Shown: piece by piece, positions 23,945 to 31,734 of the stretch
Layout: each line of letters begins with the position of its first letter
Position numbering within the stretch: position 1 is the stretch's first letter
From: JAWXCM01 sp034408745
Lineage (GTDB): Bacteria; Acidobacteriota; Terriglobia; Bryobacterales; Bryobacteraceae
DNA length: 39,663 nucleotides
NCBI GenBank assembly: GCA_034408745.1
Contig: JAWXCM010000063.1
Location: 1 to 39,663, forward strand
Reading direction: 5' to 3'
Notes under the pieces: model-generated
What the model was told of the DNA's origin: nothing
Database searches by the model: none
What the model saw: the letters and a program-made list of their open reading frames with translations, nothing else
Program-made: the position numbers and the translations under genes

Positions 23945-26257
23945 ATGGAGTTACAGGAAATCAACGTCCTGCTTGTGGAGGACAACCTGGCCGATGCCCG
24001 GTTGCTCCGGGAGGCGATTCGCGAAGTCGAACACAGCCACATCAATCTCATCCACGTCGAGACCCTCGCACGGGCCCTCCGCCGTCTGGATACCGAACAA
24101 TTTGATGTAATTATGCTGGACCTCTCGCTCCCCGATGCCGAGGGCCTTGAGACCCTGCTGCGCACGCACAATCGAGCCCCCTCGGTCCCGATCGTCGTGC
24201 TCACCGGACTGAACGACGAGGAACTGGCCATCCGCGCTGTCCGTGAAGGCGCCCAGGATTATCTGGTTAAGGGACAGGTCACCAGCCACCTGCTGGTCCG
24301 CGCGATGCGCTATGCCACTGAGCGCAAGCGCGCCGTTGAAGCCCTTCAGCACTCCGAAGAATACTTCCGCTCCCTTATTGAAAACGCGCTCGACATCATC
24401 GCCGTGCTCGAGGAGGACGGCCGGGTCAGCAACAACAGCCCCTCGTTTGAGCGAACCCTCGGCTACCCGCAGGGTGCGCTCAAACGGGCCGACGTCTTCG
24501 AACTGATCCACCCGGAGGACGTCGAATCTTCGCGCCGCATGGTCGAAGCGGGAGCCAAACACCCTGGGACGTCGCAGCAGTTCGAATTCCGCGCCCGCCA
24601 CCGCAATGGCACGTGGCGCACCCTCGAAGCCATCGGCAAGTGGTTTGGCGCCGAGACCGCGGTTAACGGCTACGTCCTCAACTGCCGGGATGTAACGGAG
24701 CGCAAACGGTCCGAGGAGCAACTCCGTAAGGCGAACGACACCCTGCGCGCTGTTATCGAAGCCTCACCGCTCGCCATCTACTCGCTCGACCTGCAGGGAA
24801 ACGTCAAAAGTTGGAACTCAGCCGCACAGGAAATGTTCGGCTTCCCCGCCGCTGAAGTTCTTTTCTGCCGGTTGCCCATCGTCGCCGAGGAGGACCTGCC
24901 TGCATTTTACAAGCGTCTCAGTGATGCAGCGCTTGGCGATGTGGCTGGCGGTGTCGAAACCAAAGCCGTTCGACGCGACGGGTCCACCACCGAAATCAGC
25001 ATCTGGAATGCCATCCTGCGCGACGAGTGGGGTGCCGTCGATGGCATCGTCGAGGCTGTCGCCAACATCACCGAACGCAAACGCCTCGAAGAACAATTCC
25101 GGCAGGTGCAGAAGATGGAAGCTGTCGGCCGGCTCGCCGGAGGCGTTGCGCACGACTTCAACAATCTACTCACCGTCATCACCGGTTACTGTCAAATGCT
25201 GTACGATCAGCTCGGCCAGGGTCACCCCATGGCCGGTGACGTACAGCAGGTGCTTAAGGCTGCCGACCGCGCCACTGCGCTGACGCGCCAGCTACTGGCC
25301 TTCAGCCGCCGCCAAATCGTGCAGCCCCGAATCGTTGACGCCGCCCACCTGGTCACCGACATGGTACCGATGCTGGAGCGGCTGCTCGGCGAAACGGTTC
25401 ACCTCATCATTCGTTCGCAAACTTCGGCAGCCTGCGTGCGCGTCGACCCCGGCAACATTGAACAGGTCATCGTCAATCTCGTAGTCAACGCCCGCGACGC
25501 CATGCCCGGCGGCGGTACCGTCTACGTCGAACTCCGCTCCGTGCGCGTCCACGCCGATATGGGCTCCCAGTACATCACTCTGCCCGAGGGCCAGTATCTG
25601 GTAATCGACGTTTGCGACACCGGCGTGGGTATGAGCGAAGAAGTGATGCGCCACCTCTTCGAACCATTCTTCACCACCAAGGAGAAGAACCGCGGTACCG
25701 GCCTTGGCCTGTCCACCAGCTACGGCATCATCAAGCAGAACCATGGCGAGATTCTCGTCAAATCACGCGTTGGAGAAGGCAGCACGTTCTCCATCTACCT
25801 GCCTCACATTGATGAGCCCTGTGAAATTCCCGGCACCGCCGTTCAGCCACGGCTCGTCGGCGGCCATGAAACCATCCTGCTGGCCGAAGATGAAGACGGT
25901 GTGCGAAAAGTAACTACCGAGATGTTGCGCAAGCAGGGCTACAACGTGCTCGCCGCAGTCAACGGGTCACACGCCCTCGAAGTCGCGTCCCGCGGCGAAA
26001 CTCGCATTGACCTCCTGATCACCGATATGGTGATGCCCGGCATGAGCGGCCGCGAACTGGCAGACCAGCTCCGCGCCAAACGGCCCGGAACCAAAGTTCT
26101 TTTCGTTTCCGGCTATACCGATTCCGGCATCGTCACCGAGGGCGAACTGAACAGCGAGACGGCTTTCCTCCAAAAGCCCTTCAAACCGGAAGACCTCGGC
26201 CGAAAAGTCCGCGAAGTGCTCGCTTCCCGCGCCCCGGAACCGGTCCGTTTTCCCTGA
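23945..26257 (+). CDS. Hybrid sensor histidine kinase (REC-PAS-PAS-HisKA-HATPase-REC)
   Basis: Soluble 770-residue signalling protein without membrane helices. Order of domains: receiver 1 (~5-125) with the phosphoacceptor D59 in VIMLDLSLPDAEG; PAS (~138-255) and PAS (~263-385), each ending in a TERK-type linker; HisKA with H403 in GGVAHDFNNLLTVITGY; HATPase with N box (VIVNLVVNARDAMPGGG), G1 (VCDTGVGMS), F box (FEPFFTTK) and G2 (GTGLGLSTSYGI); receiver 2 (~630-755) with D694 in LLITDMVMPGMSG. Being itself headed by a receiver, it probably sits inside a phosphorelay fed by another kinase. It is divergent from hrcA, with 221 nt between, and 47 nt before mdh. No output regulator is adjacent. 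The ATG at 23945 has no strong ribosome-binding site. Confidence 0.9.
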   Translation: MELQEINVLLVEDNLADARLLREAIREVEHSHINLIHVETLARALRRLDTEQFDVIMLDLSLPDAEGLETLLRTHNRAPSVPIVVLTGLNDEELAIRAVREGAQDYLVKGQVTSHLLVRAMRYATERKRAVEALQHSEEYFRSLIENALDIIAVLEEDGRVSNNSPSFERTLGYPQGALKRADVFELIHPEDVESSRRMVEAGAKHPGTSQQFEFRARHRNGTWRTLEAIGKWFGAETAVNGYVLNCRDVTERKRSEEQLRKANDTLRAVIEASPLAIYSLDLQGNVKSWNSAAQEMFGFPAAEVLFCRLPIVAEEDLPAFYKRLSDAALGDVAGGVETKAVRRDGSTTEISIWNAILRDEWGAVDGIVEAVANITERKRLEEQFRQVQKMEAVGRLAGGVAHDFNNLLTVITGYCQMLYDQLGQGHPMAGDVQQVLKAADRATALTRQLLAFSRRQIVQPRIVDAAHLVTDMVPMLERLLGETVHLIIRSQTSAACVRVDPGNIEQVIVNLVVNARDAMPGGGTVYVELRSVRVHADMGSQYITLPEGQYLVIDVCDTGVGMSEEVMRHLFEPFFTTKEKNRGTGLGLSTSYGIIKQNHGEILVKSRVGEGSTFSIYLPHIDEPCEIPGTAVQPRLVGGHETILLAEDEDGVRKVTTEMLRKQGYNVLAAVNGSHALEVASRGETRIDLLITDMVMPGMSGRELADQLRAKRPGTKVLFVSGYTDSGIVTEGELNSETAFLQKPFKPEDLGRKVREVLASRAPEPVRFP

Positions 26258-26272
26258 CTGCGACAGACCCGT

Positions 26273-26278
26273 TATAAT
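26273..26278 (+). promoter_or_regulatory. -10 element of the mdh promoter
   Basis: A perfect TATAAT, 26 nt before the mdh start codon, in the short gap after the sensor kinase. The -35 region (TCCCTG at 16 nt) is weak. The leader would be about 20 nt. Confidence 0.5.
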
Positions 26279-26304
26279 TCCATTTCGGATCGATCCACAA
26301 AGCT

Positions 26305-27255
26305 ATGAGAAAGAAAGTTACGGTCATTGGTGCGGGTAACGTCGGCGCAAATTGCGCGGTGCGCATCGCCGACAAGGAACTGGCCGACGTCGTTCTGGTC
26401 GACATCATGGAGGGCGTCCCACAGGGCAAAGGCCTCGACATCCTCGAAATGGGCCCAATTGAGGGCTACGACGTCATGATAACCGGGGCGAACGACTATG
26501 AGCCGACCGCCGGGTCGGACATTGTCGTCATCACCGCCGGGTTCCCCCGCAAACCCGGAATGTCGCGGGACGACCTGTTGATGAAGAACTACGAGGTTGT
26601 CGCCAGCGCAACCGAGCAGGCGGCCAAACTCTCTCCCAACGCCATCCTGATCCTGGTCACGAACCCTCTCGACGCCATGTGCTGGACCGCCAAACACGTC
26701 TCCGGCTTCCCGCGCGAACGCGTCATCGGCATGGCCGGCGTGCTCGATACCGCCCGCTACCGGACCTTCATCGCGCTTGAACTCGGCGTGTCCGTGCAGA
26801 ACGTGACCGCGCTGGTGCTCGGGGGCCATGGCGACACCATGGTGCCCATCGTTCGCCTCACCACCGTCGGCGGAATTCCCCTCACTGAGCTGCTCGACGA
26901 AGCTACCATCGAACGTCTGGTGCAGCGTACCCGCGACGGCGGCGCCGAAATCGTCAAGTACCTCAAGACGGGCAGCGCCTACTACGCTCCTTCCTCGGCC
27001 GCGGTGGAAATGGTGGAATCCATCCTGCTCGACAAGAAGAAGGTGCTCCCCTGCGCCGCTTACCTTGAAGGCGAGTACGGTATCGACGGACTCTTCGTGG
27101 GCGTCCCGGTCAAGCTCGGATCCAAAGGCATTGAGAAGATTTACGAAGTGAAGCTGCTCGATCGCGAAAAGGTGGCTCTGGACAAGAGTGCCGCCGCAGT
27201 GAAAGAATTGATCGACGTAATCCAACAGAAAATGGGATCGCCGGCTCAGGCATAA
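26305..27255 (+). CDS. mdh: Malate dehydrogenase (LDH-like type)
   Basis: NAD-dependent malate/oxaloacetate interconversion in the TCA cycle. 316 residues with the Rossmann motif VIGAGNVGANCA and D33 in VLVDIMEG, which selects NAD over NADP. The active-site loop GFPRKPGMSRDDLL has R82, R88 and the Arg-Lys pair that specify malate instead of lactate. D148 and R151 in LDTARYR and the catalytic H175 in LGGHGDTMVP are all present. It belongs to the LDH-like, tetrameric MDH group found in many bacteria. It has its own TATAAT promoter and is followed after 32 nt by a tiny membrane protein gene. Confidence 0.95.
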   Translation: MRKKVTVIGAGNVGANCAVRIADKELADVVLVDIMEGVPQGKGLDILEMGPIEGYDVMITGANDYEPTAGSDIVVITAGFPRKPGMSRDDLLMKNYEVVASATEQAAKLSPNAILILVTNPLDAMCWTAKHVSGFPRERVIGMAGVLDTARYRTFIALELGVSVQNVTALVLGGHGDTMVPIVRLTTVGGIPLTELLDEATIERLVQRTRDGGAEIVKYLKTGSAYYAPSSAAVEMVESILLDKKKVLPCAAYLEGEYGIDGLFVGVPVKLGSKGIEKIYEVKLLDREKVALDKSAAAVKELIDVIQQKMGSPAQA

Positions 27256-27287
27256 CAAGCCGCGACCGTCTTGAGAGGGGAATCGAT

Positions 27288-27404
27288 ATGGATCAGGGTA
27301 CTGTCCAGCTTATTGCCGGTATTCTAGCCGTAGTTTGTGTCGTGGCGATCATCGCGCGGCGCAAGTCCAGTAAGAAGAGCAGCGCTGCCGAAGACGATTT
27401 TTAA
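27288..27404 (+). CDS. Single-pass small membrane protein
   Basis: A 38-residue protein: a short polar N-terminus, one hydrophobic helix (VQLIAGILAVVCVVAIIA), then a basic-serine stretch RRKSSKKSS and an acidic end. The positive charges right after the helix suggest an N-out, C-in orientation. An ATG with GAGAGGGG 7 nt upstream makes translation plausible. It lies 32 nt after mdh and before the stem-loop at 27440, so it is probably co-transcribed with mdh. Function unknown; too short for a name. Confidence 0.55.
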   Translation: MDQGTVQLIAGILAVVCVVAIIARRKSSKKSSAAEDDF

Positions 27405-27439
27405 TCGGTAAATACCGGCTGACATCGTAACCTCTGCTG

Positions 27440-27469
27440 GCCCTGCGCCCAACCTGTGGCGCGGGGCCT
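27440..27469 (+). terminator. Stem-loop after the mdh unit
   Basis: GGCCCTGCGCC (27440-27450) pairs over 11 positions, including one G-U, with GGCGCGGGGCC (27459-27469), leaving an 8-nt loop. It is followed by TGCCATTTCCC, a poor T-run, so termination may be partial. It separates mdh and its small companion from the SET gene. Confidence 0.5.
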
Positions 27470-27490
27470 GCCATTTCCCTACCCCTACAC

Positions 27491-28027
27491 ATGGCTTCCG
27501 CGAAAGTCCCCACCACCAGGAAGAAGGCAGCGAAGACGACGGCCGCTGCCCAAAAACCAGCCGCCAAAAAAACGGCAAAGAAAGACATCGGACCCGCGCC
27601 GGTGGTCGATCACAAGATTGCCCGCTTCGCACTTGAAGTGCGCCCTTCCAAAATTCACCGCTGGGGTCTTTATGCAGGTGAAGACATTCCCTCCCGCCGC
27701 AAGATCATCGAGTACACGGGCGAAAAGGTCAGCCGCCGTGAAACCAGGCGCCGCGCCGAAGGACCTCTGAATTACCTGTTCACGCTGAACTCCTACTGGT
27801 GCATCGACGGCAGCGTAGGCGGCAGTGGAGCTGAGTACATCAACCACTGTTGCGCACCCAACTGCTACGCCTGGGTTCACAAAGGCCATATCCTGTATAT
27901 GTCGGCGCGCGACATCGCCAGGGGCGAGGAACTGACGATCGACTATCATTTCGACAAGGACGTCGAGAAGGTTCCCTGCTACTGCGGGGCCAAAACCTGC
28001 CGCGGCACCATCAACCTCCTCAAGTAA
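27491..28027 (+). CDS. SET-domain lysine methyltransferase-like protein
   Basis: 178 residues. The first ~35 are Lys/Ala/Thr-rich (PAAKKTAKK-type), like a histone H1 or HU tail. A compact SET domain follows with the SAM-binding RWGLYAGEDI (57-66), the pseudoknot motif NHCCAPNCYAW (118-128) and the catalytic E-L-T-I-D-Y ending in Y152. A post-SET Cys motif CYCGAKTCRG (C163, C165, C170) can bind zinc with C125. All residues needed for SAM-dependent protein lysine methylation are there. Targets in bacteria are mostly unknown; DNA-binding or ribosomal proteins are candidates by analogy. It is separated from mdh by a stem-loop and convergent with the CpaE-like gene. Confidence 0.85.
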   Translation: MASAKVPTTRKKAAKTTAAAQKPAAKKTAKKDIGPAPVVDHKIARFALEVRPSKIHRWGLYAGEDIPSRRKIIEYTGEKVSRRETRRRAEGPLNYLFTLNSYWCIDGSVGGSGAEYINHCCAPNCYAWVHKGHILYMSARDIARGEELTIDYHFDKDVEKVPCYCGAKTCRGTINLLK

Positions 28028-28064
28028 CCAGCAGCACGGTGCGGCAGGTACCCACGCGTGGTGA

Positions 28065-29258
28065 TCAGGACCGCGAAAACAACCCGGCCAGCAGCCCCGG
28101 TTTGGCCGCGCGAACAACCTTTTCCCCGGCTGGAAGGAGCAATTGCAGCATCTTTCCCACTTCCCGTCCAAATGCCGTACCTGCCCCCACCGGCTTAGCC
28201 TCCATCAGCGACTTCGCAACCGCGTCGGTATCCACAGGCAGAGCAAAAAAAACGGGCCGCCCGAGCGCCTCCGGAATCCGGTCCAGCTCCAGACCGGAAC
28301 TCGGCGAATGCTGGTTTACCACCACCCGAACCTTGTCCATGTCGATCCCGCCATTCTCATACCACGCCAGCGCCCTTTGCGCCGCATGCAACGACAGCAG
28401 TTCCGTGGTGCAAACCAGCAGCAAATCGTCGCAGCCGCGCGCCACCGACAAATTCCACGGAGTCGCCGAGGCCGCCAGATCCGCCACCACCGTCTCATAT
28501 TGCGTCTGCGCGTAATCGAGCACCGGATCGGCCGTCGACAGCTCCGTTCCCGGATCCACGGGACTCTCCGGAGCCAGCAGCACCTCAACTCCGTTGCTCG
28601 GTGTCACCATCTGCTTCCAGAGGTCCGCGTCCAGCTGACCAGTCCGCTGCAGCACGTCCATAAAGCTGTACCCTGACTTCAGCCGCAGCAGGAAAGACAC
28701 CGTGCCCGTGAGTGGATCGAGATCGGCCAGCAGCGTTTTGCCCGAGCCGAGCTTTTTTGCGGCCACAGCCAGCGTGCATGAGATCGTCGTCGCCCCCGCC
28801 CCCGCCTTGGCCGGTGCCACTGCAATCAGGCGTCCCCGCCTCGCCGCCTCCGATGTCGCGTGCAGAGACCGCATCAGCCGCCCCAGACAGGCGTCGATCT
28901 GATCGGGCGTGAGCGGAGCCATCAGAAACTCGGAGGCTCCCCGCCGCAGACACTCCAGTACCAGCTCTGGCTTGTTGCCCGACAGCACCGCAACAACGGG
29001 CAAAGCGGGGGCCAGCGCATGCAGCGTTTCCAGCGTCCGGAACGCATCGGCTGAGGCGTCGGGAAACTCCAGAAAACACATCCGCGCCGCGAATGTGCGA
29101 AGTAAATCCACCAGTTGCGGACGGCTGGGATAGCCGCTGACGTTCTGAATCGGAGCCAGGGGCAGGGCCTTGGCCACCATTGGCATCAGGTCGGCGGCAA
29201 GCTTCTTCTGCGGGAAAATCAGCAGAGTCAGCAGGAATCGGGCGTCGGTGAGATTCAT
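28065..29258 (-). CDS. CpaE/MinD-like ATPase with an N-terminal receiver-like domain
   Basis: About 397 residues. Residues ~1-125 resemble a response-regulator-like fold without a clear phosphoacceptor site (MCFLEFPDASADAFRTLETL, RRGASEFLMAPLTPDQIDAC). The rest is a ParA/MinD-type ATPase with a very deviant Walker A (APAKAGAGATTIS, where the usual Gly-Lys-Thr lysine is Ala) and LLADLDPLTG as the switch region. This layout is that of CpaE, which localises the Flp/Tad pilus machinery. No other tad/cpa genes are in the window, so the role is open. The ATG at 29258 was chosen; upstream in-frame codons to 29348 overlap the divergent regulator gene. ATPase activity is uncertain. Confidence 0.75.
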   Translation of the reverse strand: MNLTDARFLLTLLIFPQKKLAADLMPMVAKALPLAPIQNVSGYPSRPQLVDLLRTFAARMCFLEFPDASADAFRTLETLHALAPALPVVAVLSGNKPELVLECLRRGASEFLMAPLTPDQIDACLGRLMRSLHATSEAARRGRLIAVAPAKAGAGATTISCTLAVAAKKLGSGKTLLADLDPLTGTVSFLLRLKSGYSFMDVLQRTGQLDADLWKQMVTPSNGVEVLLAPESPVDPGTELSTADPVLDYAQTQYETVVADLAASATPWNLSVARGCDDLLLVCTTELLSLHAAQRALAWYENGGIDMDKVRVVVNQHSPSSGLELDRIPEALGRPVFFALPVDTDAVAKSLMEAKPVGAGTAFGREVGKMLQLLLPAGEKVVRAAKPGLLAGLFSRS

Positions 29259-29341
29259 GCTCTCTGCTTTTCTATCGGCCGTTTGAAAAAATATCTTCAA
29301 GTTCTCACCATTCCAACCGAGAAGCCAATCGGAGGAAGAAA

Positions 29342-29992
29342 ATGACATTCTTAACAGACCAGCGGCTTCCGGTCGCGGTTTGCGACACCCAACCCGTGGT
29401 CGTCGAAGGGCTCAGAGCGCTGCTCGCCGGTTCGCCGGGGTACCGTTTGCTCGAGCCTTGCCGCAGCCTCGATTCGCTCGCGCAGACCATCGTCACGCTG
29501 TCGCCCAGAGCCGCCATGGTAGACAAGGCACTCGGGCCTGTCGAAGTAATTGACTGGCTCAGCCGCTCCGCCATGCGCGGAAACACGTCCGTCATCGTAT
29601 GGGGCGCCAGCTTTACAGAAAGCGAAGCACTTCGCTTCCTGCAGGCAGGAGCGCGAGGCGTACTGCGCAAGACCGCCAAACTCGATGCCCTGACCGGCTG
29701 CCTGAACGCCGTATGTAACGGTGCCACCTGGATGGACGACGATATTTTCCACGCGGCCGGTGGGTATGGCGCATTTGGACGCACTGAACTGACTGCCCGC
29801 GAACAGCAGGTGCTGGAACTCGTCGAACAGGGTCTTCGCAACAAAGACATCGCCCGCGAACTCGGGATTCGCCCTGGTACGGTGAAGATTCACCTCAAAC
29901 ACATTTTCGAAAAGTCCGGCGTGCGCGGGAGGTTCGGCCTGGCGCTGTCCGGCTTTCGCGAACGGTATGCCCCGGAAGGACTGACGGCCTGA
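29342..29992 (+). CDS. NarL/FixJ-type response regulator
   Basis: 216 residues: an N-terminal receiver (D61 as likely phosphoacceptor in RAAMVDKALG, K110 in GVLRKTA; only one of the two usual acidic residues at the first loop, VAVCDTQPV) and a C-terminal LuxR-type helix-turn-helix (LTAREQQVLELVEQGLRNKD, then IARELGIRPGTVKIHLKHIF). The ATG at 29342 has GGAGG at ideal spacing. It is divergent from the CpaE-like gene with 83 nt between, which contains the palindrome-like TTGAA...TTCAA at about 29283-29300, possibly its own operator. No cognate kinase is adjacent. Confidence 0.85.
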   Translation: MTFLTDQRLPVAVCDTQPVVVEGLRALLAGSPGYRLLEPCRSLDSLAQTIVTLSPRAAMVDKALGPVEVIDWLSRSAMRGNTSVIVWGASFTESEALRFLQAGARGVLRKTAKLDALTGCLNAVCNGATWMDDDIFHAAGGYGAFGRTELTAREQQVLELVEQGLRNKDIARELGIRPGTVKIHLKHIFEKSGVRGRFGLALSGFRERYAPEGLTA

Positions 29993-30018
29993 AGCTCCCC
30001 ACCAGGAGGTCCGCTTAC

Positions 30019-31734
30019 GTGATACCTCGGCAGCCCTGTTATTCTGAGGGCGTGTCTAAAGTCACTTTGGTCGCTGGTTTGCTCGCGACCGCAGCCTGTT
30101 TCGGCCAGCCCGCACCCCTGCTCGATACGCTGAAGGCGGAACTCGAGCGGAACATGGGCGTGTTGAAGGAAAAGGCGGATCCACAGCCGTATTTCCTGCA
30201 GTATGGTGTCATCGAACAACAGTCCCAAAGCTGGACGGGGACCTTTGGCGCCCTGCAGAACGAAGGGAAATCGCACACCCGTATCCTCGACGTCAATATG
30301 CGCGTCGGCAACCGCAAGCTGGACAACTATCACTCCAGCGGCCGCGGGGAGCGCCTGCAGTTTTCGTCCCCGATGCTGCTGCCGCTGGAGGACAGCGCCG
30401 TCGACGAGATCCGGCGCAGAGCGTGGCTGGAGACCGACCGCACCTACCGGCGCGCGGCCCAGCGGCTTATCAACCTCAAAACCAGCACCCAGGTGCGGGT
30501 GGCCGCCGAAGACGATTCGGACGATTTCTCCACCGAAAGCCCGTCCGCTCAGGTGCTGCCGCTGCCAAAGCTCGACCCTGGCAAAATCGACTGGGCCGGC
30601 CGCGTCAGAACATGGTCGGGCCTGTTCAGTAAGTACCCGTCGGTCCTCGGCTCCGCGGTCTCCGTGCGAATGGCCACCGAAAATCGCTACCTCGTGAACA
30701 GCGAGGGCACCCGCGTGCAGCACGGTCGAGGCTTCGCCCGCATCACCATGATGGCCCAGGGCAAAGCCGACGATGGTATGGATCTGTTCACCACCGAAAG
30801 CTTTGAAGCCGAGAACGTGAAAGACCTGCCCGACGAAAAGGCGGTTGAAACAGCCGCCGGACGAGTCGCTCAGGAGCTCACCAACCTCCTCAAGGCGCCA
30901 GTCGTCGACCCCTTCGTAGGGCCCGCTATCCTCTCCGGCCGCGCTGCCGCCGTCTTCTTCCACGAGATCTTCGGACACCGCATTGAAGGGCACCGGCAGA
31001 AGGACGAGTCCGAAGGCCAGACCTTCACCAAAATGGTGAATGGCAAAGTGCTGCCCGATTTCCTGTCCATTACGTTTGACCCGACCCAGAAAAAATCCGG
31101 CAACGTCGACCTCAACGGCACCTATGCCTACGACGACGAAGGCGTCAAAGCCCGCCCCGTTAAGGTCGTGGAAAACGGCACCCTCAAGACGTTCCTCATG
31201 TCGCGCTCGCCCATCCGCAACTTCCCTAACTCCAACGGGCATGGTCGCAAACAGGCGGGTCTCGACGTGGTTTCCCGCCAGTCCAACCTCATTGTCGAGT
31301 CCTCCAAAAAGGTCTCCGAAGAGAAGCTCCGTGACATGCTGATCGAAGAGATCAGGCGCCAGAACAAACCGTATGGTTTCCGTTTTGACCAGGTGACCGG
31401 TGGCTTCACCACCACCAGCCGCGCCAGCCTGCAGGCCTACACCGTCATCCCTCTCATCGTCTACCGCGTCTACCCGGATGGCCGCCCCGATGAACTGGTC
31501 CGCGGCGTCGACATTGTCGGCACCCCGCTCGCCAGCTTCCAGCGCATCATCGCCACCGGCGACCGGCTCGACGTCTTCAACGGCTACTGCGGCGCCGAAT
31601 CGGGCAGCGTGCCCGTCGCGGCCGTGTCCCCGGCACTGCTGGTATCGGAGATCGAAATTCAGAAGAAGGATAAAGGGCGAGACCGGCCCCCTCTGCTGCC
31701 GGCTCCTCCCGCCAACCCCGGAGGTGCCCTGTGA
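30019..31734 (+). CDS. Exported TldD-like metallopeptidase (PmbA/TldD family)
   Basis: 571 residues. TldD-family metalloprotease with the metal motif HExxxH in FFHEIFGHRIEGH (H315, E316, H320) and the third ligand C524 in NGYCGAESGSVPVAAVSPAL, which matches the Cys-Gly...Ser-Val-Pro-Val region of TldD. Unlike cytoplasmic TldD it has a hydrophobic N-terminal segment (VTLVAGLLATAACFG) that looks like a signal peptide, so it is probably periplasmic. The GTG at 30019 has AGGAGG 9 nt upstream; a GTG at 30052 (SKVTLVAG) gives a shorter signal but a poorer ribosome-binding site. Its stop overlaps the start of the paralogue by GTGA. TldD/TldE are known to cleave unfolded or modified peptides as a heterodimer; the substrate here is unknown. 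Confidence 0.8.
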   Translation: MIPRQPCYSEGVSKVTLVAGLLATAACFGQPAPLLDTLKAELERNMGVLKEKADPQPYFLQYGVIEQQSQSWTGTFGALQNEGKSHTRILDVNMRVGNRKLDNYHSSGRGERLQFSSPMLLPLEDSAVDEIRRRAWLETDRTYRRAAQRLINLKTSTQVRVAAEDDSDDFSTESPSAQVLPLPKLDPGKIDWAGRVRTWSGLFSKYPSVLGSAVSVRMATENRYLVNSEGTRVQHGRGFARITMMAQGKADDGMDLFTTESFEAENVKDLPDEKAVETAAGRVAQELTNLLKAPVVDPFVGPAILSGRAAAVFFHEIFGHRIEGHRQKDESEGQTFTKMVNGKVLPDFLSITFDPTQKKSGNVDLNGTYAYDDEGVKARPVKVVENGTLKTFLMSRSPIRNFPNSNGHGRKQAGLDVVSRQSNLIVESSKKVSEEKLRDMLIEEIRRQNKPYGFRFDQVTGGFTTTSRASLQAYTVIPLIVYRVYPDGRPDELVRGVDIVGTPLASFQRIIATGDRLDVFNGYCGAESGSVPVAAVSPALLVSEIEIQKKDKGRDRPPLLPAPPANPGGAL

